Source of the DNA: Bryobacteraceae bacterium
GTDB taxonomy: Bacteria > Acidobacteriota > Terriglobia > Bryobacterales > Bryobacteraceae
Reading direction: 5' to 3'
DNA: 6,939 nucleotides
Assembly (NCBI GenBank): GCA_030036985.1
Contig: JASHSD010000741.1
Location: 1 to 6,939 of the forward strand
The translations under genes and the position numbers were made by a program. Shown one piece after another: positions 1-5,658 of this stretch. Within the stretch, counting starts at the first letter, position 1. Each line of letters begins with the position of its first letter. Below the pieces are notes generated by a model. That model was not told where the DNA came from. It was given only the letters and a program-made list of their open reading frames with translations, and made no database searches.

Positions 1-2
1 TG

Positions 3-1016
3 CTTCAGGGCCACGTCTTCCAGTCATTCCTGCGCGACGATCTGCGCGGCGGCGGGCCCTACGTCATGTCGCAATTCGTCGGCGGCATGCCGCCCGCGGT
101 GTTTCTGTTTCTGCTCGGCATTACTTTCGCGTTCCTGATGGACAGCCAGGAGCGGCGGGGATTTTCCGCGGGCAGGCGTATGTTCGCGGCGGTCAAACGC
201 TCCGGCTATCTTTTTGCCGCCGCGTTTGCCTTCCGTCTGCAGCTCTGGCTGTTCTCGATCGACAAGAGCCCCTGGACAGACCTGTTCCGCGTGGACATCC
301 TGAACTGCATGGGACTCGCGCTGCTGGTCTTTTCCGTGATGTCGGTTTTCCGCACGGTGGAACGAATCCGCCTCTGCGCCATATTGGGCGTGGCGGTCGC
401 GGCGGGAGCGCCGCTGGTGTCGAGCGTCAACTGGTCGGGCGTGCCCGGGATTGTGCAGAATTACATCAGGCCGAACTACTCATACTTCGGCTTTTTTCCG
501 TGGGCGTCATTCGTGGCCTTCGGCATGAGCTTCGGCAGCATTCTGCGCCTGCAGAAGCCGGCCGATATTCCCTTCACCATGCAGTGGGTCGGGTGGGGCG
601 GTCTGGCGCTGGCCTTCGCGGCTTACGCGCTCTCGAATATCCCGTTTTCGATCTATGCGAGCTCCGATTTCTGGCTGAACGGCCCCGCGCTGATCTTCAT
701 CAAAACCGGCGCGGTGCTGATTCTGATTGCGTTTGCGTGGCTCTGGAACCTGCGCATTCCGTCGACCGGCTGGAGTTGGGTCAGGCAATTCGGGCTTACC
801 AGCCTGCTCGTCTATTGGGTGCACATCGAGCTGGTTTATGGACGCTGGTTCGGGTCTCTGAAAAGCCGGCTGACCGTGGGCCAGACCGTCTTCGCGGCCG
901 TGCTGACCATTCTGCTGATGCTGGGACTTTCGCTGATTCGAACCAACTGGGCAGGCATGAAGGCGTACTTCACTTCGGGCGATTCGGCGCTGGAGCGCCG
1001 CGTCTCCGGGGATTGA
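3..1016 (+). CDS. Membrane acyltransferase-like protein (DUF1624 / HGSNAT-catalytic type), 5' partial
   Basis: The reading frame is open to the left edge, so the N-terminus lies outside the window; 337 residues remain. The ATG at 66 is internal, because the preceding codons encode a family-like stretch with a GHVFQSF motif. About nine hydrophobic membrane segments follow, including the segments around PPAVFLFLLGITFAF, GLALLVFSVMSVF, ALIFIKTGAVLILIAFAWLW, a late SLLVYWVHIELVYG segment with a conserved-looking histidine, and a final helix near FAAVLTILLMLGLSL. This pattern resembles DUF1624 / heparan-alpha-glucosaminide N-acetyltransferase-like proteins, multi-pass inner-membrane enzymes thought to move acyl groups onto sugars or envelope glycans. 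The substrate cannot be told from the sequence. A member of the acyltransferase-3/OpgC superfamily is the main alternative. The gene converges on the RidA-like gene, with a hairpin-rich repeat between them. Confidence 0.72.
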   Translation, partial: LQGHVFQSFLRDDLRGGGPYVMSQFVGGMPPAVFLFLLGITFAFLMDSQERRGFSAGRRMFAAVKRSGYLFAAAFAFRLQLWLFSIDKSPWTDLFRVDILNCMGLALLVFSVMSVFRTVERIRLCAILGVAVAAGAPLVSSVNWSGVPGIVQNYIRPNYSYFGFFPWASFVAFGMSFGSILRLQKPADIPFTMQWVGWGGLALAFAAYALSNIPFSIYASSDFWLNGPALIFIKTGAVLILIAFAWLWNLRIPSTGWSWVRQFGLTSLLVYWVHIELVYGRWFGSLKSRLTVGQTVFAAVLTILLMLGLSLIRTNWAGMKAYFTSGDSALERRVSGD

Positions 1017-1060
1017 CCGCCTGACTGACAGCCCGATTGATAGCCCCATGCCACTGGTTC

Positions 1061-1199
1061 TGTGGGGCCAAGGCTTCGGCCCTGCCGCCGGGCTTTTGCC
1101 CGGCGCAGCGTTCGACGGGATTCCGCTGTTGACCCGGAATTTGCGCCGGCTCCAGGCCGCCCGGAAGGGCGGCTGCAGCGCCGAAGCGCCGGCCCCACA
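1061..1199. repeat. Multi-hairpin inverted-repeat element between convergent genes (BIME/MITE-like)
   Basis: Perfect 9-bp outer arms, TGTGGGGCC (1061-1069) and GGCCCCACA (1191-1199), enclose five smaller hairpins. They are GGC-TTCG-GCC (1072-1081); an 8-bp stem CGCCGGGC/GCCCGGCG with a TTTT loop (1086-1105); ATTCCG/CGGAAT (1120-1140, 9-nt loop); GCCGCCC/GGGCGGC with a GGAA loop (1156-1173); and GCGC-CGAA-GCGC (1178-1189). The left half and the reverse complement of the right half align over about 45 nt, sharing TGTGGGGCC, GCTTCGGC and CTGC. Their second stems differ in sequence but both pair perfectly. This is what two diverged, inverted copies of a REP-like unit would give. The element fills the gap between two convergent 3' ends, a typical REP/BIME location, and could also act as a two-way terminator, although no U-tract follows the stems. 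The flanking bases 1017-1060 hold nothing I recognise. Confidence 0.7.
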
Positions 1200-1208
1200 A
1201 GGACTGCA

Positions 1209-2144
1209 TTACTCCATCGCCGCGATCGCGTCCACCGCAAAAATCCCATCGAGCGAGGCCACGCCCTCAACCGGAATAATCGTCAGCGGAGGCATCGCGC
1301 GAACCTTGCGTGCGAGTTCTCCCGCCCTTTCCGACACAGCATAAACGTGGGTTGCCACGATGTCCGAGGGCTTCGCGCCCGCTCCGGCCATATCCTTATT
1401 GAGCCGCTGAAAGGCCAGCGCCGCGGCCCTCTCGTTGGCTCCGAAAGCCACTTGAGTGCCCGTGAACGCGAGCCGCGGCGCCTTCAACGCTCCGCCGCGC
1501 GCCCAAGCCTCGCAATGCATTTCCGTCATGATGGGCGCGCGTTGGGTTTGCACGATATCCACCGCAGCCCCGGGAAATTTCGCCGCAATCGCATCGGCGC
1601 TATCGAGACCGCTGACAAAGCAGGTCACCCGCAGCGGCGGCGCCCCCGCGAGCCGCGCTGCGATTTGATCCGGCGATTGGCCCTCCACGAACTCCAATCC
1701 ATCCGGATTGACCTCTTTCCTGGCCACGGAAACCGTCTCGATCGCGACCTGCGCATTCTCCAGCGGCAAGGCGCCGGCAAGCACCACGCTCACCGAAGGC
1801 AGCGGCAGTTTCTTCCCGCCGAACAACTCGCTCACGATCTGGGGCACGCGCCGCTCATCCCCGCTGCCCGCCACAAAGGCGCGAATATGAATCACCTGCG
1901 CGCCGCCGCTCGTTTTCAGAATGGTCTTGATCGCCTCGCGCGTCTGCTGCGAAAGCAGTCCCTTGGCCGAGAGCGGCGCCGTGTGAAAAACAAGCCGGCT
2001 GGTCTCGCCCACCGCGACCATTGGCGGGTCTTTCGGAAGGTCGAGCACCTGCGTCTGGTCGTCGCGATTTTTCTTTCCCGCGAAAGCCGCGGCAAAGGCG
2101 GCCAGAGAAAGGGCAGAGAGGATCGCGACTCGGCGGTACCGCAT
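1209..2144 (-). CDS. Exported protein with three diverged RidA (YjgF/YER057c/UK114)-like units
   Basis: The 311-residue protein starts with a clear signal peptide: basic MRYRR, a hydrophobic core to about residue 19, and an AFA|G cleavage site at 22/23. It should therefore leave the cytoplasm. The rest reads as three RidA-like units. Unit 1 (about 48-142) has SRLVFHTAPL, then QTREAIKTIL, ending VAIETVSVA. Unit 2 (about 145-216) is shortened, with GLEFVEGQ, LRVTCFVSGLDSADA and a CEAWAR end. Unit 3 (about 222-310) has LAFTGTQ, DIVATHVYAV and GIFAVDAIA. Canonical RidA hydrolyses enamine/imine intermediates such as 2-aminoacrylate using an arginine in an ARS(T)VEV-like strand. Here that strand reads LPSVSVV in unit 1 and PPLTIIPV in unit 3, with no arginine, so classic deaminase activity is doubtful. 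The start is fixed by the signal peptide; it has no Shine-Dalgarno sequence. The gene is divergent from the PdxR-type regulator. The exact function is unknown. Confidence 0.75.
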   Translation of the reverse strand: MRYRRVAILSALSLAAFAAAFAGKKNRDDQTQVLDLPKDPPMVAVGETSRLVFHTAPLSAKGLLSQQTREAIKTILKTSGGAQVIHIRAFVAGSGDERRVPQIVSELFGGKKLPLPSVSVVLAGALPLENAQVAIETVSVARKEVNPDGLEFVEGQSPDQIAARLAGAPPLRVTCFVSGLDSADAIAAKFPGAAVDIVQTQRAPIMTEMHCEAWARGGALKAPRLAFTGTQVAFGANERAAALAFQRLNKDMAGAGAKPSDIVATHVYAVSERAGELARKVRAMPPLTIIPVEGVASLDGIFAVDAIAAME

Positions 2145-2154
2145 GGACTTTTGT

Positions 2155-2160
2155 ATTTTA
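2155..2160 (-). promoter_or_regulatory. Candidate -10 box for the RidA-like gene
   Basis: Read on the minus strand, TAAAAT (five of six matches to TATAAT) lies 10 bp upstream of the ATG at 2144. No good -35 sits 16-18 bp upstream. Transcription would begin about four bases before the start codon, and no Shine-Dalgarno sequence precedes the ATG, so the mRNA may be nearly leaderless. The call rests on position and one hexamer only. Confidence 0.33.
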
Positions 2161-2182
2161 TCGCCCGGTCGGAAAAAAACCG

Positions 2183-2219
2183 ATTGGATGAGGCGCGACA
2201 GTCCAATTGCCAGTCCAAT
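2183..2219. promoter_or_regulatory. Candidate PdxR/MocR operator: two direct TCCAAT repeats plus one inverted copy
   Basis: Three copies of one hexamer are seen: ATTGGA at 2183-2188 (inverted), and TCCAAT at 2202-2207 and 2214-2219 (direct). The two direct copies sit in a near-tandem 12-bp repeat, CAGTCCAATTGC followed by CAGTCCAATCTGC. The cluster lies immediately upstream of the extended -10 box of the regulator gene and covers its -35 region. It is also within 40 bp of the start of the divergent RidA-like gene. MocR regulators are known to bind directly repeated short boxes, and mixed direct/inverted arrangements have been described for PdxR-type members. Assigning these boxes to this regulator is inference from position and symmetry. 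Confidence 0.5.
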
Positions 2220-2220
2220 C

Positions 2221-2229
2221 TGCTACAAT
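2221..2229 (+). promoter_or_regulatory. Extended -10 promoter for the pdxR-pdxS-pdxT operon
   Basis: TGC-TACAAT is an extended -10 element: TG one base upstream of a hexamer matching TATAAT at five of six positions. No TTGACA-like box occurs at the right distance, which extended -10 promoters do not need. The predicted transcription start near 2235-2237 falls just before the GTG at 2239. Either the message is leaderless or translation starts elsewhere. Confidence 0.5.
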
Positions 2230-2238
2230 CGAAAAGCG

Positions 2239-3708
2239 GTGGCTCCCTTCCGTCCCAACCTCGATCCCTCGTCCCCAACGCCTCTCTATCGGCAGCTCGG
2301 AATCTATCTGCGCCAATTGATGGAAAGCGGCGAACTGCATCGCGGCGATCGTCTGCCTCCGACCCGCGAATTGGCGGCGAAGCTCGGCCTTAACCGCACG
2401 ACCGTCTCCGCGGCTTACGACGTTCTCGAAAGCGAAGGCTTGATCAAAGGCGAAGTGGGGCGCGGCAGCTATGTCAGCGCGACTCCGCCGGCCCGGCCGG
2501 ACACGCTGAACTGGTCGCGCGTGCTGACCCCGTCCTTCTCCACGGGCGCGGGCGCGCCGGCAAACGGCGTCATCAGTTTCGCCAGTTCACGCCCTTCCGA
2601 AGGGCTGTTTCCGATCGAAGACTTCCGCGAATCCTGCCGCGAAGTGCTGGATTCGAAAAATCTCAAAGCCCTGCTGCAGCTCGGCTCGCCGGGCGGTTAC
2701 GAACCGCTGCGCCGCTATCTTCTCGACCACGCGGTGGGCGCCGGCGTCGCGCGCGAATCCGACGACATTCTCATCACCAACGGATGCCAGCAGGCGCTCG
2801 ACCTTCTGCGCCGCGCGCTGGTGCGGCCGGGAGACAAGGTCGCGGTAGAAGAGCCGGTTTATCCCGGATTGAAGAATCTGTTCCTCGAAGCGGGCGCGGA
2901 TCTCATCGGCGTGGCGGTCACTGCCGAAGGCATCGACTTGTATTCCCTGCGGCGCGCGCTTGACGCGGGAGCGAAGGTTCTCGTAGTCACGCCGTCGTTT
3001 CAAAATCCGACCGGCGCGACCATGTCCGCGTCGGCGCGCACGGAGGTCCGCGCGATGGCGGCGAACGCGGGCGCGGTCGTCATCGAAAGCGATATTTACA
3101 GCGAACTCACCTACGCGTCCGGCGACTCCGCGCACGCTCCGCCGCGACTCAAGGAACTCGATCCCAACGTGATCCTGCTGGGCAGTTTTTCCAAAATCGC
3201 ATTCCCCGGCATTCGCGTCGGCTGGATTGTCGCGCCGCGTCCGGTGATCGCCCGCGTCACGGAATTGAAGCAGCTCGCGGACCTGCATACCGACCACCTC
3301 TCGCAGGCTTTCCTGCTGCGGTTCGCGGAGTCGGGGCGGCTCGCGCATCACCAGAGCGCGGTCATCGCGGCGGCGAAGGAGCAGCTGCGGGCGCTTGAGC
3401 AAACCTGCCGGCGCTTCCTCGCCACCTGCGATTACAAAGTGCCCCGAGGCGGCATGAACATGTGGGTCACGCTGCCGGGAGATCTGGATGCGGTGTCGCT
3501 GCGCGGCCTCGCCCAGCAGGCTGGAGTCGATTATCTGCCCGGCCGCTATTTTTCCATTTCGCGGCCGCTTGATTCCGGGCTGCGTCTCAGTTTCGCGGGC
3601 CTGGAGCCGCAGGAGATTCGCAAGGGGATCGAAATTCTGGGCGGAGTGATTCATAGCGCGATGCGCGGGCGCGCCGGCGACACGCAGCCCGCGCTCGCCC
3701 TCGTTTGA
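2239..3708 (+). CDS. pdxR: MocR-family PLP-binding transcriptional regulator, PdxR-type
   Basis: A GntR-type winged helix-turn-helix occupies about residues 15-80 (TPLYRQL, then LPPTRELAAKLGLNRTTV and EGLIKGEVGRGSYV). A linker and a fold-type I aminotransferase domain (about 108-475) follow. PLP-site residues are intact: N256 in NPTG, D285 and Y287 in SDIY, the Schiff-base lysine K319 in SFSK, and R449 in LRLSF. MocR proteins use PLP or PLP adducts as effectors. The position directly before pdxS and pdxT makes PdxR the best call, controlling PLP synthesis and probably itself. I chose GTG 2239 because homology to the family begins there and a -10 box lies just upstream; it gives 489 residues. 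The alternative starts ATG 2188 and ATG 2143 add 17 or 32 non-family residues, lack a Shine-Dalgarno sequence, and would place the operator inside the coding region. The start remains uncertain. Without the neighbours it would be an unassigned MocR regulator. Confidence 0.87.
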   Translation: MAPFRPNLDPSSPTPLYRQLGIYLRQLMESGELHRGDRLPPTRELAAKLGLNRTTVSAAYDVLESEGLIKGEVGRGSYVSATPPARPDTLNWSRVLTPSFSTGAGAPANGVISFASSRPSEGLFPIEDFRESCREVLDSKNLKALLQLGSPGGYEPLRRYLLDHAVGAGVARESDDILITNGCQQALDLLRRALVRPGDKVAVEEPVYPGLKNLFLEAGADLIGVAVTAEGIDLYSLRRALDAGAKVLVVTPSFQNPTGATMSASARTEVRAMAANAGAVVIESDIYSELTYASGDSAHAPPRLKELDPNVILLGSFSKIAFPGIRVGWIVAPRPVIARVTELKQLADLHTDHLSQAFLLRFAESGRLAHHQSAVIAAAKEQLRALEQTCRRFLATCDYKVPRGGMNMWVTLPGDLDAVSLRGLAQQAGVDYLPGRYFSISRPLDSGLRLSFAGLEPQEIRKGIEILGGVIHSAMRGRAGDTQPALALV

Positions 3709-3726
3709 GAAGTTGCTTGACAAGTT

Positions 3727-3732
3727 AAGGAG
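3727..3732 (+). promoter_or_regulatory. Strong ribosome binding site of pdxS
   Basis: AAGGAG, 5 nt before the pdxS ATG, is a near-perfect Shine-Dalgarno sequence. It contrasts with the other gene starts in the window, which have weak or no such sequence. It suggests PdxS is made in excess over PdxR within the same message. Confidence 0.8.
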
Positions 3733-3737
3733 AGAAC

Positions 3738-4622
3738 ATGTTTCAGGACGAACAATTCCGGCTGAAGGTCGGGCTGGCGGAAATGCTGAAGGGCGGCGTC
3801 ATCATGGACGTGGTCAACGCCGAGCAGGCGCTGATTGCCGAGAAGGCCGGCGCGGCCGCGGTGATGGCGCTTGAACGCGTGCCTTCAGATATCCGCAAAG
3901 AGGGCGGGGTGGCGCGCATGTCGCCGGTGAGCAAGATCCGCGAGATCATGGCTTCGGTCTCGATTCCGGTGATGGCGAAGGCGCGCATCGGCCATTTCAC
4001 CGAAGCGCGCATTCTCGAAGCTCTGGGCGTGGATTACATCGACGAAAGCGAAGTGCTGACGCCCGCCGACGAAGAGCATCACATCGCCAAGCGCGATTTC
4101 AAAGTGCCGTTCGTCTGCGGCGCGCGAAACCTGGGCGAAGCGCTGCGGCGCATCGCCGAAGGCGCGGCCATGATCCGCACCAAGGGCGAAGCGGGATCGG
4201 GCAATATCGTCGAAGCCGTGCGGCATATCCGGACCATCGTGAAGGAGATGAAGCAGCTCACGGTGCTCGGCAAGGAAGAACTGGTGCACGAAGCGAAGAA
4301 CCTCGGCGCGCCGCTGGAGCTGGTCGAATGGGTCGCCGAGCACGGCAAGCTGCCGGTGCCGAACTTTTCGGCCGGCGGCATCGCCACGCCCGCGGACGCC
4401 GCGCTGGTGCTGCAGTTGGGCGCGGAAGCAGTGTTCGTCGGTTCCGGCATCTTCAAGAGCGAAGATCCGGAAGCCCGCGCCAAAGCGATCATCAAGGCAG
4501 CGACGTATTTCAACGATCCCGAAAAACTCCTGGAAGCCAGCGAGGATCTCGGGATGGCGATGCCCGGCCTTGATGTCTCCAAACTGCCTGCCGAAGAGTT
4601 GATGCAGACGAGGGGCTGGTAG
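3738..4622 (+). CDS. pdxS: Pyridoxal 5'-phosphate synthase, lyase subunit PdxS (Pdx1)
   Basis: PdxS condenses ribose 5-phosphate, glyceraldehyde 3-phosphate and ammonia into PLP, in the DXP-independent vitamin B6 route in the cytoplasm. The 294-residue length is normal for the family. The catalytic residues fall at the usual positions: D24 in MDVVNAEQA, K81 in PVMAKARIGHF (covalent sugar-phosphate adduct) and K149 in IRTKGEAGSGN (second covalent site). Other conserved blocks are RVPSDIRKEGGVARM, DYIDESEVLTPADE, PVPNFSAGGIATPADAAL and VFVGSGIFKSEDP. It should form the dodecameric core that PdxT docks on. The ATG is fixed by a strong ribosome binding site and lies 29 bp after the regulator stop codon, so the two are probably co-transcribed. 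Confidence 0.98.
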   Translation: MFQDEQFRLKVGLAEMLKGGVIMDVVNAEQALIAEKAGAAAVMALERVPSDIRKEGGVARMSPVSKIREIMASVSIPVMAKARIGHFTEARILEALGVDYIDESEVLTPADEEHHIAKRDFKVPFVCGARNLGEALRRIAEGAAMIRTKGEAGSGNIVEAVRHIRTIVKEMKQLTVLGKEELVHEAKNLGAPLELVEWVAEHGKLPVPNFSAGGIATPADAALVLQLGAEAVFVGSGIFKSEDPEARAKAIIKAATYFNDPEKLLEASEDLGMAMPGLDVSKLPAEELMQTRGW

Positions 4623-4638
4623 AAGCGGCCGGGATTCC

Positions 4639-5220
4639 ATGCCGAAAAAAGTCGGCGTTCTCGCACTCCAGGGCGATTTCGAGGCCCATGCGAAAGCCCT
4701 CGAGCGCGCGGGCGCGGAACCGGTGCTCGTCCGCACCGCCGAGGATCTGAAATCGATCGACGGCCTCGTGATTCCCGGAGGCGAGAGCACGACCATGCTC
4801 AAGCTGCTGGATTTCATGAACCTCAAGGATCCCCTGCGCGAGTTCGCCCGCGAGAAACCGGTGTTCGGGACGTGCGCGGGCGCGATCCTGCTGGCCCAGG
4901 AGGTCCGCAACCCCGCGCAGGAGAGCTTCGGCGTGATCGATCTTACGGTCGACCGCAATGCCTACGGACGCCAGATCGACAGCCGCGTCGCCACCATTCA
5001 TCCCGCCCCCGAATTTGGCGAGCGCGCGGGCGCGGGCGACGTGGAAGCCGTGTTCATTCGCGCGCCCATCATCCGCCGCGCCGGCCCCGCCGTGAAGGTT
5101 CTGGCAGAATACGAAGGGGACCCAGTGCTGGTCGAACAAGGCAGGCATCTGGTCGCGACGTTTCATCCGGAACTGACACAGGACTCGCGGGTACACAAAT
5201 TATTCCTCAGCAAACTCTGA
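4639..5220 (+). CDS. pdxT: Pyridoxal 5'-phosphate synthase, glutaminase subunit PdxT (Pdx2)
   Basis: PdxT is the class I glutamine amidotransferase that hydrolyses glutamine and channels ammonia to PdxS. The 193-residue protein has the family blocks GVLALQGDFEAH (residues 6-17), the IPGGEST glutamine-site loop (45-51), the nucleophile C79 in GTCAGAI, and H176 with E178 in TFHPEL, which complete the catalytic triad. Its start is 16 bp after the pdxS stop, with only a weak GGGA 4 nt before the ATG, so translation probably relies partly on coupling to pdxS. Its TGA stop overlaps the likely start of the phosphatase gene. Confidence 0.98.
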   Translation: MPKKVGVLALQGDFEAHAKALERAGAEPVLVRTAEDLKSIDGLVIPGGESTTMLKLLDFMNLKDPLREFAREKPVFGTCAGAILLAQEVRNPAQESFGVIDLTVDRNAYGRQIDSRVATIHPAPEFGERAGAGDVEAVFIRAPIIRRAGPAVKVLAEYEGDPVLVEQGRHLVATFHPELTQDSRVHKLFLSKL

Positions 5221-5624
5221 AACGGGTGCTTTTCGTCTGCATCGGGAATGCCTGCCGCAGCCCGATGGCGGAGGCGTTTGCCAACCGCTACGGCAGCGAT
5301 GTGCTGAAGGCCGCCAGCGCGGGACTCGCGCCGACACAGCAGATTCCGCTCGCTACTGTAGCGGTCATGGAGGAGCTCAATGTGGACGTGTCAACTCACC
5401 TGCCGCGCCGCTACGATCCCTTTGAAGCGCTTGAATGCGATCTCGTCATAAATATGTCGGGTTTCACCTTGCCGGGCCCGCAGCCAAAAGAATTGAAGGA
5501 GTGGATCGTTCCCGATCCCATGGGCGGATCGATTGCGGCATTCCGCATTGTGCGCGATGAATTGGAGCATCGGGTGATGCAGTTGATTCTCGACCTGCGC
5601 CGGCACTCCCGGAACCCCGCTTGA
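5217..5624 (+). CDS. Low-molecular-weight protein phosphatase family protein
   Basis: The protein opens with KRVLFVCIGNACRSPMAEAF, the P-loop signature C-x5-R-S of low-molecular-weight tyrosine phosphatases (related to the thioredoxin-type arsenate reductases). The cysteine is the expected nucleophile. VPDPMGG near the C-terminus supplies the usual DP aspartate that acts as general acid. The length of 135 residues is slightly short but within family range. The start is unusual: no ATG exists near the family N-terminus. CTG 5217 would give M-KRVLFVC and overlap the pdxT stop as CTGA, mimicking the common ATGA coupling; GTG 5226 is the alternative and loses three residues of the first strand. 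The in-frame ATG at 4872 lies deep inside pdxT and encodes arginine-rich, non-family sequence. No Shine-Dalgarno sequence is visible, so translation is probably coupled to pdxT. The substrate is unknown: phosphotyrosine, arsenate or a small phosphate ester. Confidence 0.85.
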   Translation: MKRVLFVCIGNACRSPMAEAFANRYGSDVLKAASAGLAPTQQIPLATVAVMEELNVDVSTHLPRRYDPFEALECDLVINMSGFTLPGPQPKELKEWIVPDPMGGSIAAFRIVRDELEHRVMQLILDLRRHSRNPA

Positions 5625-5649
5625 CATATATGCCAAAACCAGCCATACT
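5621..5649 (+). promoter_or_regulatory. Sigma-70-type promoter of vapBC
   Basis: A perfect -35 box TTGACA (5621-5626) is followed by a 17-bp spacer and CATACT (5644-5649), which matches TATAAT at four of six positions. The predicted transcription start is at about 5656-5657, the antitoxin ATG itself. The TGA stop codon of the phosphatase gene (5622-5624) lies inside the -35 box. Confidence 0.62.
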
Positions 5650-5658
5650 TATGCATAT
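5628..5658. promoter_or_regulatory. Candidate VapB operator
   Basis: An inverted repeat ATATGC (5628-5633) and GCATAT (5653-5658) straddles the -10 box, with arm centres 25 bp apart. The shorter palindromes CATATATG (5625-5632) and TATGCATA (5650-5657) coincide with the arms. VapB-VapC complexes typically repress their own promoter by binding such AT-rich inverted repeats. The link to this antitoxin is inferred. Confidence 0.42.

Noticed and set aside
1061..1199. tRNA, other structured RNA gene or CRISPR array in the hairpin-rich gap.
   Set aside because: There is no anticodon arm or T-loop consensus and no regular repeat-spacer pattern; the symmetry is that of inverted repeats.
2207..2212. 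TTGCCA as a -35 box for the pdxR promoter.
   Set aside because: It is only 11 bp from the -10 box, too close for sigma-70; the extended -10 motif explains the promoter better.
2143..2238. Upstream ATG starts for pdxR (2143 and 2188).
   Set aside because: They add sequence with no family resemblance, have no Shine-Dalgarno sequence, and would put the -10 box and the TCCAAT repeats inside the gene. ATG 2143 also overlaps the start codon of the divergent gene.
1062..2393. Long open frame of 443 codons on the + strand.
   Set aside because: It is antisense to the RidA-like gene and runs through the hairpin element into the pdxR start. The translation is arginine-rich with no recognisable motif, as expected for a shadow frame in GC-rich DNA.
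3717..3722. Perfect TTGACA just upstream of pdxS, a possible internal promoter.
   Set aside because: A matching -10 would have to lie inside the pdxS coding sequence near 3740, and the bases there do not resemble one.
4872..5216. Extended N-terminus for the phosphatase beginning at ATG 4872.
   Set aside because: This stretch lies inside pdxT in another frame and encodes arginine-rich sequence unlike the family; homology begins only at 5217-5226.
5621..5656. TTG 5621 or ATG 5630/5651 as the vapB start.
   Set aside because: These lie within the promoter and operator, and the family N-terminus (MRTTL) begins at ATG 5657.
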